37,367 nucleotides of DNA from Methylorubrum zatmanii (GTDB taxonomy: Bacteria; Pseudomonadota; Alphaproteobacteria; Rhizobiales; Beijerinckiaceae), in NCBI RefSeq assembly GCF_014845115.1, contig NZ_NKUI01000094.1:1-37367 (forward strand). The letters are read 5' to 3'. Within the stretch, counting starts at the first letter, position 1, and each line of letters opens with the position of its first letter. Below are positions 23,479 through 31,618 of this stretch, in pieces. Position numbers and translations under genes: made by a program. The notes beneath the pieces were generated by a model. The model did not search any database. It was not told the DNA's origin and saw only the letters and a list, made by a program, of their open reading frames with translations.

Positions 23479-24501
23479 TCAGGGGCGTGGCGGCGGGAGG
23501 GGCATGCGGACGGACACCCGCAGGCCGTCCGAGGCGAAGTCCACGTCCACCTCGGCGCCCGTCTGCGTGGCCAAGACCTTGTTCAGGAGGCGGTGGCCGA
23601 AGCCTTCGCGAGTGGGGTACGGGGCGGGCGGCCCGTCGTGCTCCGCCCAGTCCCACCGCAGAGCGCGGCCGGCCGGGCCCTCCTCGACCCACCAGGTCAC
23701 CTGCAGCCGCCCGTTCGGGTCGGCGAGCGACCCGTGCCGCAGCGCGTTCGTGGTCAGCTCGTGTAGGGCCATGCCTACCGGCACCGCGGTCTCCGATGGC
23801 AGCGTGACCCGAGGCCCTTCCAAGCTCAGGCGCCCGCGCTCGTCGTAGGGGCTCAGCTCGGCCCGCAGCAGCCCGTCGAACGAGGCGGCCTGGGCGACGT
23901 CCTCGGTGATCAGCGCATGCGTGCGCGCTAGCGAGGCGATGCGGCCCGATAAGGCGCGGGTGAACTCCGGGATGGTGAGCGAGGACCGCACGGTCGCGTT
24001 CAGCACGGCCTGGACGGTGGCGAGCGTGTTCTTCACCCGGTGGTGCAGCTCGCGCACCATCAGCGCCTGCCGGTCCTCGTAGGCGCGCCGCTCTGTGACG
24101 TCGCGCTGGGTCGAGACCCAGTGCGCGATGCGTCCCTCCCCGTCGCACACCGGAGTGATCACCCACTCGATGCGGTAGGTCGAGCCGTCCTTGCGGTAGT
24201 TGAGCGCCTCGTCGCGCACGGCCTTGCCGGCCTCCAGGGCCGCGCGCACCCGGTCGAGGGTCGCGCGGTCCGTTTCCGGCCCCTGCAGGATGCGCGGCGA
24301 GCGCCCGACGACCTCGTCGAACTCGTAGCCGGTCATGCGGGTGAAGGCAGGGTTTGCGTACTCGATGCGCGGGCCCGGCTCGTCGAGCTCGGCGGAGGTG
24401 ATCAGGATGGCCTCGCCGGACGCCTCGACCGCGGCGCGCAGCAGCCTGAGGTCAACCCGCCCGACCCTCGTCTCGTCCAAGCCCGGCAACACACCCTCCA
24501 C
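23479..24501 (-). CDS. PAS-HWE sensor histidine kinase, LOV-like PAS
   Basis: The 340-residue soluble kinase has one PAS/PAC domain (~18-140: AILITSAEL, then NPAFTRMTGYEFDEVVGRSP, RILQGPETDRATLDRVR and IAHWVSTQRDVTERR) and a HWE core (~150-335). The phosphoacceptor His is in ELHHRVKNTLATVQAVLNAT, the N-box is LHELTTNALRHG, the WxE is WAEHDG and the G-box is EGFGHRLL. The PAS is closely LOV-like, but where LOV domains have the flavin-binding Cys in GRNCRFLQ, this one reads GRSPRILQ, so classical blue-light photochemistry is not expected. It starts at a GTG. It converges on the Cys-rich protein gene and is divergent from the Lys-rich peptide gene. A partner regulator is not adjacent. Confidence 0.92.
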   Translation of the reverse strand: MEGVLPGLDETRVGRVDLRLLRAAVEASGEAILITSAELDEPGPRIEYANPAFTRMTGYEFDEVVGRSPRILQGPETDRATLDRVRAALEAGKAVRDEALNYRKDGSTYRIEWVITPVCDGEGRIAHWVSTQRDVTERRAYEDRQALMVRELHHRVKNTLATVQAVLNATVRSSLTIPEFTRALSGRIASLARTHALITEDVAQAASFDGLLRAELSPYDERGRLSLEGPRVTLPSETAVPVGMALHELTTNALRHGSLADPNGRLQVTWWVEEGPAGRALRWDWAEHDGPPAPYPTREGFGHRLLNKVLATQTGAEVDVDFASDGLRVSVRMPLPPPRP

Positions 24502-24668
24502 CCACGGCCGACGTCCGCCCGGCCCGTATGCCCAACTGCGGCCGGGCGTACGCTGCTTAACCTACGACGGTGTGCCGGGTTGCCGTGGACGGCGGCCAGG
24601 GCTGCGCCGCATCGTCCCAGGCAGGCCCCGTTCGGGAGCGAATCCGCGTGCGGTCGCGCGGGCGGGTC

Positions 24669-24693
24669 GGAACGCAGAGGCCTTCGCTGGCTT
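24669..24693 (+). promoter_or_regulatory. Possible EcfG-type promoter
   Basis: GGAAC (24669-24673) is followed by TT at 18 bases (24692-24693), 25 bases before the ATG of the Lys-rich peptide. The -10 half (CTTG) is a poor match to CGTT, so this is weaker than the two upstream candidates. Confidence 0.3.
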
Positions 24694-24718
24694 GCCGTTC
24701 GAACCACAGGAGGCGAGC

Positions 24719-24856
24719 ATGACCGAGAAGAAGGGCCACGGCAGCGCGACGGCCAAGAAGGCGAACGCCAAGGCGAGCGACGAGGGCAAGTCGAACCCGC
24801 GCACCTCGTCGTCGGCCCAGGCCGAACTGGGCAAGAAGGGCGGCAAGAGCAAGTGA
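24719..24856 (+). CDS. Lys-rich 45-residue peptide
   Basis: The product starts MTEKKGHGSATAKKANAKAS, continues DEGKSNPRTSSSAQAELGKK and ends GGKSK. It is very hydrophilic, with about one Lys in four and no hydrophobic core, so it is probably disordered. It resembles short stress-induced basic peptides of methylobacteria and rhizobia (KGG-like), but the exact KGG repeats are absent. The ATG is preceded by CAGGAGGCGAGC, a near-ideal ribosome-binding site, which is the main reason to call it. It lies 35 bases before the YqcI/YcgG-family gene and may be co-transcribed with it. Confidence 0.7.
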   Translation: MTEKKGHGSATAKKANAKASDEGKSNPRTSSSAQAELGKKGGKSK

Positions 24857-24891
24857 GTGCAGGCCGCGCCCGTCGCGGCGGCCCGTAGGCT

Positions 24892-25719
24892 GTGGGTAAA
24901 CCGCGCCGGTCGGCCGCGACGCGGAACGCGGCGAAGGCGGCGTCGTTGCCCGAGGCCGCGCCACCTCGCGCGGTTTCTTGGTCATTCGTGCGACGTGCGT
25001 ACCGAGTTCCGATGCAGCTGCCTAGAGACGATACCAACCATCCGCAGGCGGAAGCCTTCCGTGCCTTCATCCGCGACGCCGGCTTCCCGTGCGTCGGCGC
25101 CAAGTCGGCCCTGACCAAGGGGCAGATGCGCGTCTTGGTCGCCCGCGACATCACCTCGGCCTGGGACGACATGCGCATCTACCCGGCGCTGATGGCCTTC
25201 GCGGCGCGCTATCGGAGGCGGCCGGACCTGTTCCAGAGCTTCGCGGTGGTGTTCGAGGGTCCCGGCAACCTCGATGAGGAGGGTTTCGAGCGGCACCTCT
25301 GGGACCGGGTGCAGTCGCTCGCCGACAAGGATGCCTGGCTCGGGCATCCCTGGGACGGACGCGTCGCCCAGGAGCCGGACAGTCCGCACTTCTCGCTGAG
25401 CTTCGCCGGCGAGGCGTTTTTCGTGGTCGGCCTGCACCCGAACGCAAGCCGGCCGGCGCGGCGGTTCTCCTCGCCCGCGCTGGTGTTCAACCTGCACGCT
25501 CAGTTCGAGCAGCTGCGCGAGGCAGGGCGCTACGAGAAGCTGCGCGCCTCCATCCTGCAGCGGGACGAGGCGCTGGCCGGCTCGGCGAACCCGATGCTGG
25601 CGCGCCACGGCGAGGCGTCAGAGGCGCGCCAGTACAGCGGCCGTGTCGTGGGCGAGGAGTGGCGTTGCCCGTTCCGGCCGCGCGGCGAAGGCGCTGGCAA
25701 AGGCTCAAGCCTGCCCTAG
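24892..25719 (+). CDS. YqcI/YcgG family protein, possible heme-dependent oxygenase
   Basis: The 275-residue product matches the YqcI/YcgG family across its length: AFRAFIRDAGFPCVGAKSAL, then IYPALMAFAARYR, HPWDGRVAQEPDSPHFSLSF, FFVVGLHPNASRPARRF and SANPMLARHGEASEARQYSG, ending near the typical WRCPF. Known members bind heme; one of them (GntA) N-hydroxylates a guanidine compound in guanitoxin synthesis. Substrate here is unknown, and no partner biosynthetic genes are adjacent. The start is uncertain: GTG at 24892 adds a ~40-residue basic leader, while ATG at 25012 (MQLPRDDTNHPQ) gives the usual family length. The stop is overlapped by the convergent GGDEF-EAL gene by 15 bases. Confidence 0.88.
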   Translation: MGKPRRSAATRNAAKAASLPEAAPPRAVSWSFVRRAYRVPMQLPRDDTNHPQAEAFRAFIRDAGFPCVGAKSALTKGQMRVLVARDITSAWDDMRIYPALMAFAARYRRRPDLFQSFAVVFEGPGNLDEEGFERHLWDRVQSLADKDAWLGHPWDGRVAQEPDSPHFSLSFAGEAFFVVGLHPNASRPARRFSSPALVFNLHAQFEQLREAGRYEKLRASILQRDEALAGSANPMLARHGEASEARQYSGRVVGEEWRCPFRPRGEGAGKGSSLP

Positions 25720-28700
25720 GATCGGCGCCGTCTTCTGCTCCTTCCCTCGGGCGTCGCTCCCGCTAGGGAGCTCGGTTTGGCCTCCTTTCCGGTAAGCCAA
25801 ATCAAATGGAAGTCGGGACGGTCGCCCAACAAAGTAACCCTGCGCCTGTGACCAGCCGTTAGCCTTCAGCCAAGCAAGCTGGTCTGCTGTCTCGACACCC
25901 TCTGCCGTCGTGACCATCGAGAGCGCCCTGCCCATCTCTCCCGCCGCTCGGATGATCGCTTCGGATTGGGACGAACGTCCAATGTCGCTGACAAAGCAGC
26001 GGTCGAGCTTAAGCTTGTCGAAGGGGAAGAGGCGTAGGTACGAGAGCGACGAGAACCCGGTTCCGAAGTCGTCGAGTGCGATGCGCACGCCGAGCCCCTT
26101 CAGGGCGTGCAGGATGCGCATGTTGTGCTCGCTCTCATGGAGAAGGACAGACTCCGTAATCTCCAACTCAAGACGGGCTGGGGCCAGACCGGAGCGCGCG
26201 AGTGCCGCCGCCACCTTCAGGGGCAGGCTGTTGCAGCGGAACTGGACCGCCGAGACGTTGACCGCAACGGAGACGTCTTCCGGCCATTCGGTAGCTTGTC
26301 GACACGCCGTCTGCAGCACCCAGTCGCCGATGGGCACGATGAGGCCCGTCTCCTCGGCGAGCGGGATGAACTCCGCCGGGGAGACGGAGCCTTTCGTCGG
26401 GTGGTCCCAGCGGAGCAAGGCCTCGACGGCTCGGACCGTGCCGGAACGGAGGTCCAGCAGCGGCTGGTAGGCGAGGTGCAGCTCCTCGCGTTCCAACGCA
26501 CCGCCGAGTTCCTGCTTCATGAACTGGCGGACGCGGATACGCTCCAGCATACCGTCCTCGAACAGCCGTACGGTGCCGCCTCCGTCCGCCTTTGCGCGGT
26601 AGAGTGCGATGTCGGCGGCCTTAAAGAGTTCGTCCGTGGACCTGCGACCGTCCGCGACCCGGGCCAGGCCTACGCTTGCTCCGAGATGGATGACGTTGCC
26701 GTCGATCTCGAACGGCGGCCGCAGGCAAGCGGTCATCCTCCCGGCGAACGCCGACGCAGAGCCCACATCCCCGATGTGGACCACGGCGAACTCGTCGCCG
26801 CCGAGGCGGGCCATTCGGCTTCCATCCCCTACCGTCTCGCGAAGCCGGCGCGCGACCGCGCGGAGCAAGGCGTCGCCGACCGGATGGCCCATGGTGTCGT
26901 TCACCTCCTTGAACAGGTCGAGATCGAGCAGGAGAACGGCGACTTCCTCGCCGCCGCGTTCAAGCGCTTCCTCCAGTACCTTGTTGAAGCTCGTTCGGTT
27001 CAAGAGGCCCGTCAGCGGATCGTGGTGGGCAAGGTGGACGATCTCCTCGCGGGCGCGGCGCGCTTCCGTCACGTCTCGAAAGAATATGGACATGCCATCG
27101 CTCCCGTTCGGGAAGGCATGGATCTCAAGCCAGATGTCAGCTCTCTGGGCGAACATCTCGAACTTGACCGCCTCGCCACGGGCATGAACGGGCTCGAAAC
27201 GCCGCTTCAGGTCAGTCGTGAGGTACTCGGGGTAGGCATCCCAGAAGACCTCCCCGACCTTGAGTGCGCTGGTTCTGCCGACAAAGGTCCTGGCGTGCGG
27301 ATTCATGTAGGTGACGCGGGAGTCACGGTCGACGACGATGACGCAATCCGTGGTGCTCTCCAGCACCTCGGCCACCTGGGCGCGCGCGGCATTGACCTCC
27401 CGCCGCATCCGCTCCTGCTCCGACACGTCGCGGGAGATGACGAGGATGTGCGTGATGGTGCCGTCGGCGTCCCTGACGGGGTCGACCGTGATATCCCACG
27501 ACGTATCCGCGCCCACCCTGTCCGGGCAGATGCAGGAGAAGCGGTGTCCGGTACCAGCGCGGGCGTGAGCCACGGCTTGCTTGACGGCAGCACGGTGCGC
27601 CTTTGGCCAGGTGTCTGCCCATGAACGTCCGACGATCCGGTTCGCCACGTCCTGGCTTAGTCGCTCCATTGCCTTTCGACCAAGCGAGCGCACGCGCCCA
27701 TCGAGGTCGAGAACCGTGACGAAGTCGGGGCTGCCATCGAGGATGCTACGCGCGAAGGCCACGCTCTGGCGGAGCCCCGCTTCCGCGAGCTTGCGGTCGT
27801 GGATGTCTTCGAGCGTGCCGTACCAGCGCAGCACCGACCCATCGGACGCGAGGCGCGGAGCCGCATAGGCGCGGAACCAGCGGTACGTACCCGAGCGCAG
27901 CATGACCCGGTACTCGGTGTCGAGTGGACAGCGCTGGTCCAGGGCGTAGGCCCACTTCGCGGTCGTCGGCGGAAGGTCGTCGGGATGAACGGCCGAGGTC
28001 CAGCCGTGGCCCAGGGTCTGGGCCGCGGTCATCCCGGTGAGTTCAAGCCAGCGTGGACCCGCCTCGGTGATGCCTCCGTGCGCGTCCGCCGTCCAGGGAA
28101 TCTGTGGACTCAATTCCACGGCATGGCGATGGTGATCCTCGCTCTCGCGGAGCCTTGCCTCCACGGCCTTGGCCTCGGAGACGTCGCACAGGATGCCGAC
28201 CATGCGCGGCGGCCTCCCGGCGATGGCTTCCATGGGGCCACCGCGGCTCGACAGGTGGCGCGTCCTACCTGCGGCGTCGACGATGCGGATCTCGATGGCG
28301 AAGGATCGGGCCCCCTCGACCGCTCGGATCGCTTCATCCAGGAGATGGAGATCTTCGGGATGGACGCTCCGTCGGAACAAGCTCGCCGCATCGTGCCCGG
28401 CATCGGGTTCGACGCCGAGGAGGCGGTAGAGCCCGTCCGACCAGGTCAGCTCTCCCGTCGTGAGGTCGACCTCCCAGCTTCCCGAGGCGCTGACGCTCTC
28501 GGCCTGCGAGAGGAGAGTACGCTGCTTCAGCACTTCCTCGTCCCGCTCGGCCTTCTGTTGCGCAACCCGAGCCAGTTCGTCGCGGTCCGCCACCGCCTTG
28601 ACGTCGGCGCGATGGCGGATCAACTCCGCCATCGCCACCTCGGCGAGCTTGGCGAGGATCACGGCTTGGTCCGAACGGAACACGCGCGGCGCGGTGTCGG

Positions 28701-29097
28701 CGACGCAGAGCGCACCCAGCCGTATGCCCGGCTCCAGCAGCAGAGGCGCGCCCGCGTAGAACCGGATGCCGGGCCCAGCGGTAACGAGGGCATTCGTCGC
28801 GAAGCGCTCATCCTCCAAGGTGTCGGGAACGACCAACACGTCGTCGGCGCCAATGGTATGGTCGCAGAGCGCCTGCCCCCGCGGCATGTCACCCAGCGAC
28901 ACGCCGCATTGCGCTTTCAGCCACTGCGTCTCGCCGTCGAGGACGGACACGTACGCGATGGGAACGGCGAAGATGTGCCGAGCCAGGTCGCAGATGCGGT
29001 CGAGAGAGGGGGACGGCCCCATCGCGTCGGCGCCAAGCTCCTTAATCGAAGCGATGCGCTCCTCTTCGATGACACTGGGCATGGTCGGGCTGAACAT
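25705..29097 (-). CDS. GAF-PAS-GGDEF-EAL c-di-GMP turnover protein
   Basis: The 1130-residue soluble protein has a GAF domain (~15-160), a coiled linker, four PAS domains (~200-310, 320-440, 445-560, 575-680), a GGDEF domain (~685-845) and an EAL domain (~860-1105). The cyclase motif is GGDEF (766-770, in MARLGGDEFAVV); the position of the inhibitory RxxD site reads GDGS, so it is absent. The EAL motif is EALLRW (892-897), with DDFGTG (1009-1014) and the late EGVET (1066-1070), so the phosphodiesterase also looks complete. Both activities are possible, the balance presumably being set by the five sensor domains. The segment is a little less GC-rich than its neighbours. It converges on the YqcI/YcgG gene. 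Confidence 0.95.
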   Translation of the reverse strand: MFSPTMPSVIEEERIASIKELGADAMGPSPSLDRICDLARHIFAVPIAYVSVLDGETQWLKAQCGVSLGDMPRGQALCDHTIGADDVLVVPDTLEDERFATNALVTAGPGIRFYAGAPLLLEPGIRLGALCVADTAPRVFRSDQAVILAKLAEVAMAELIRHRADVKAVADRDELARVAQQKAERDEEVLKQRTLLSQAESVSASGSWEVDLTTGELTWSDGLYRLLGVEPDAGHDAASLFRRSVHPEDLHLLDEAIRAVEGARSFAIEIRIVDAAGRTRHLSSRGGPMEAIAGRPPRMVGILCDVSEAKAVEARLRESEDHHRHAVELSPQIPWTADAHGGITEAGPRWLELTGMTAAQTLGHGWTSAVHPDDLPPTTAKWAYALDQRCPLDTEYRVMLRSGTYRWFRAYAAPRLASDGSVLRWYGTLEDIHDRKLAEAGLRQSVAFARSILDGSPDFVTVLDLDGRVRSLGRKAMERLSQDVANRIVGRSWADTWPKAHRAAVKQAVAHARAGTGHRFSCICPDRVGADTSWDITVDPVRDADGTITHILVISRDVSEQERMRREVNAARAQVAEVLESTTDCVIVVDRDSRVTYMNPHARTFVGRTSALKVGEVFWDAYPEYLTTDLKRRFEPVHARGEAVKFEMFAQRADIWLEIHAFPNGSDGMSIFFRDVTEARRAREEIVHLAHHDPLTGLLNRTSFNKVLEEALERGGEEVAVLLLDLDLFKEVNDTMGHPVGDALLRAVARRLRETVGDGSRMARLGGDEFAVVHIGDVGSASAFAGRMTACLRPPFEIDGNVIHLGASVGLARVADGRRSTDELFKAADIALYRAKADGGGTVRLFEDGMLERIRVRQFMKQELGGALEREELHLAYQPLLDLRSGTVRAVEALLRWDHPTKGSVSPAEFIPLAEETGLIVPIGDWVLQTACRQATEWPEDVSVAVNVSAVQFRCNSLPLKVAAALARSGLAPARLELEITESVLLHESEHNMRILHALKGLGVRIALDDFGTGFSSLSYLRLFPFDKLKLDRCFVSDIGRSSQSEAIIRAAGEMGRALSMVTTAEGVETADQLAWLKANGWSQAQGYFVGRPSRLPFDLAYRKGGQTELPSGSDARGKEQKTAPILGQA

Positions 29098-29670
29098 GAC
29101 ATCCGTTTCTGATGGATGTCAGCATCAGCAGGTGCGCGCTAAGGCTTCGTTACGCGGCACTCTTTTGTTACTGCCGGCAAGGCCTTGGCCGGGGTACACC
29201 TTGGCCGCCTCCTCCACATGCTGACACTGCCTCGACCCGAGCCGAGCGGAACCGACAGGTGGCTTCCTCCAAGTCGCTAAACCCGCCGCCGGACCAGCGC
29301 CGATCCGTGAGCTCGAACCCATGGAAGCCGCGCCGTCGCGTCCGGGCCTGCTCACGCATCCACTGCGAACCCGCAACCGCGCGAGGGTAGCGATGGGCAG
29401 ACGGCGCGCTCCTAATGTTCAATACCCGTCGGCTGAACCGCTGCTTCCCCGCCTTCTCGGACGTTCAATGGTGAGGACCGAGCGTCGGATTCCGACCACG
29501 GGGTTCCAAATGCCGCCGCCGTGTCCGCGCCGCTTGAAGGTGCACTCCGGACGCGTCGCGCTAGTTCGCCGCGGCGCCGCCCCTCTGTCCGACAAGCCGA
29601 GAGCGGGCTTGAATCGATTGTGGCGTTTCAGCCACAAGGAAGGTCCTGATAAATCGGACCCAGTTGCGGG
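29098..29670. other. 573-base gap without recognised gene
   Basis: Divergent space between the GGDEF-EAL gene (minus) and the truncated PAS gene (plus), so it should hold promoters for both. Short open frames here have no coherent protein pattern. I saw no RNA gene, terminator or clear promoter box. Confidence 0.4.
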
Positions 29671-30915
29671 ATGGTAGGCGCGATCACGACATCCTCGAAC
29701 GTATTCCCTGGCGGCGGCGAAATGGGCGGCCGCATGCGGGCGTTCGACTGGTCGGCGACTGCGCTGGGGCCTCCGGAATCTTGGCCGGACACGCTCATCC
29801 TCGCGACGGGGATCGTGCTCCAGGCCGCCACTCCGATAGCGGTGTACTGGGGAACGGATCTCGCCATCCTCTACAACGATGCCTGGGGGGCGCTGGTCGG
29901 CGGCAAGCATCCGGGTGCCATGGGGCGCCCGGCACGCGAGGTGTTCCCCGAGGCTTGGGACGAGCTCGGGCCCATGTTCGCCCGGGTGCTCTCCGGCGAG
30001 GGCGCCGTCGAGGTGCAGGACCAGCGCCTGCTTCTCGACCGGGCCGGCACGCCCGAGGAGGTCTTCTTCACCTACAGCCTCAACCCGGTACTCGCCCCGG
30101 ACGGCACCGTCGCCGGCGTCTTCAACGTGGCGCAGGAGACGACCGCCCGGTTCCGCGCCGCGGCGGGGCTGGCCGCCAGCGAGGAGCGCTTCAGGAGCTT
30201 CGCCGAGAACTCCGCCGACGTTCTCTGGATCGCCGACCCTGCGGGCAACCGCCTGGAGTACCTGAGCCCGGCCTACGAGCGCGTCTGGGGCGACCGGCGC
30301 GAACTCGTCTTGGACGACCTCGGGCGGTGGGCCGCGCTGGTGCACCCGGAGGACCGCGAGCGCGCCTACGCCGCCATGCCGCGCCTCCTCGCAGGCGAGA
30401 CGCTCACGGTCGAGTACCGCATCGTGCGCCCGGACGGGGGCGTCCGGCACATCCGGGACACCGGCTTCCCGATCCGCGACGGCGAGGGCCGCCTCCGGCG
30501 CATCGGTGGCGTCGCGCAGGACGTCACCGCCGAGCACGTCCGGGAGGAGGCGCTCCGCGCGAGCGAGGAGCAGTTCCGCGTCTTCGCCCAGGCCATGCCG
30601 AGCCACGTCTGGGCGGCACGCCCCAATGGCCAACTCTACTGGTTCAACGAGCAGGTCTACGCCTACAGCGGCGCGGCCGCCGGGACGCTCGACGGCTCCG
30701 CCTGGACCGGCATCGTCCATCCGGACGACCGGAGCGGGGTCGACAAGGCATGGCGGTTGTCGCTCGCAACGGGCGAGGACTACGAGGCCGAGTTTCGCAT
30801 CCGCCGCGCGGACGGCGCCTACCGCTGGTTCCTGACGCGCGGCAAGCCGGTGCGCAGCCGAGACGGCGCCCTCACGCGGTGGGTCGGGACCTGCACCGAC
30901 ATCGACGACCGCAAA
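29671..30915 (+). pseudogene. Truncated multi-PAS sensor gene (kinase part lost)
   Basis: From the ATG at 29671 about 415 codons encode three PAS-type domains: an N-terminal one (~15-165, with RMRAFDWSATALGPPESWPD), a second (~170-290) and a third (~295-415, ending VGTCTDIDDRK). In paralogs such a series is followed by a kinase; here the next bases are the antisense of another PAS gene. The frame stays open to 31317 and adds ~133 residues of meaningless sequence (many Ser and Arg). No kinase domain is present. The N-terminal domain is the paralog of the first domain of the hybrid kinase at 33146. The break is at about 30915, the same base at which the opposing PAS gene ends. Confidence 0.8.
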
Positions 30916-31376
30916 TGCGTCATGGCCTGGAGTTCGTCCCGGCTGCGGCGGGTCTCGCCCTCGCTCGCCGTCGCCTCGGTGCGGTCGCGCAGGATCTTGA
31001 GAAAGCCCAGGTCGGCGCCCGCGGGCGAGCGCAAGGGCATCATCTCGCCGCTGGCCCAGAACCGAGAGCCGTCCTTGCGCAGGTGCCAGCGCTCGTCGGC
31101 CGCACGTCCCGTCTCGGCGGCGCACCGCATCTCCGTCTCTGGCCGCCCCGCGGCTCGGTCCTCGGGGGTGAAGAAGTTCTCCGCCGAATGCCCGACCATC
31201 TCCTCGGCGGACCACCCCAGGATGCGCTCCGCGCCCGGGTTCCAGGCGGTGACGCGCCCCTCATGGTCGGTGGTGACGATGGCAAAGTCGACGGCGCTCT
31301 CGAAGATCGCCTGGTAGGGCACCGGGTCCATCAGGCGTGACCGATCCTGCGGGCACCCGCTCCCGATGCCGTTCAC
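30915..31376 (-). pseudogene. Truncated PAS sensor gene, opposing the first
   Basis: Starting at GTG 31376 (GGAGG six bases upstream) the frame encodes one PAS domain (~20-140: AIFESAVDFAIVTTDHEGRV, TAWNPGAERILGW, then NFFTPEDRAAGRPETEM, WHLRKDGSRFWASGEMMPL and FLKILRDRTEA) and a short helical linker (RRSRDELQAMTH). At residue 154 it runs into the antisense of the plus-strand PAS gene and ends 32 residues later at 30819. The kinase expected after the linker is missing. The PAS is a close paralog of the first PAS in the 16481 HWE kinase. Its start and ribosome site are intact, so a short PAS-only protein could still be made. Confidence 0.8.
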
Positions 31377-31618
31377 CGCGCTCCTCCGCCATCACGGTTC
31401 GGCATCGGAGGCACCCGCAGCCGGGCGGTTCGGGAAGCGGCCAATTGGATCTCGGGCATGCGTCGGTAGGGATGCTTCGGCGCCGGGAGTAGGCGAATCG
31501 GGGTCAGGTCGGACACGTGCGAGGATAACCGCTCGTGTCCGATGAGGCAGGCCAGGCGTAGGCCGAGGCATGTGGCTACGCAATCGCCCGCACGCGAGCC
31601 GCTCGTGCGAGTGGCCTG

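Noticed and set aside
29419..31215. 598-codon minus-strand frame across the truncated PAS genes
   Set aside because: Antisense of the plus PAS gene and out of frame with the real minus PAS gene.
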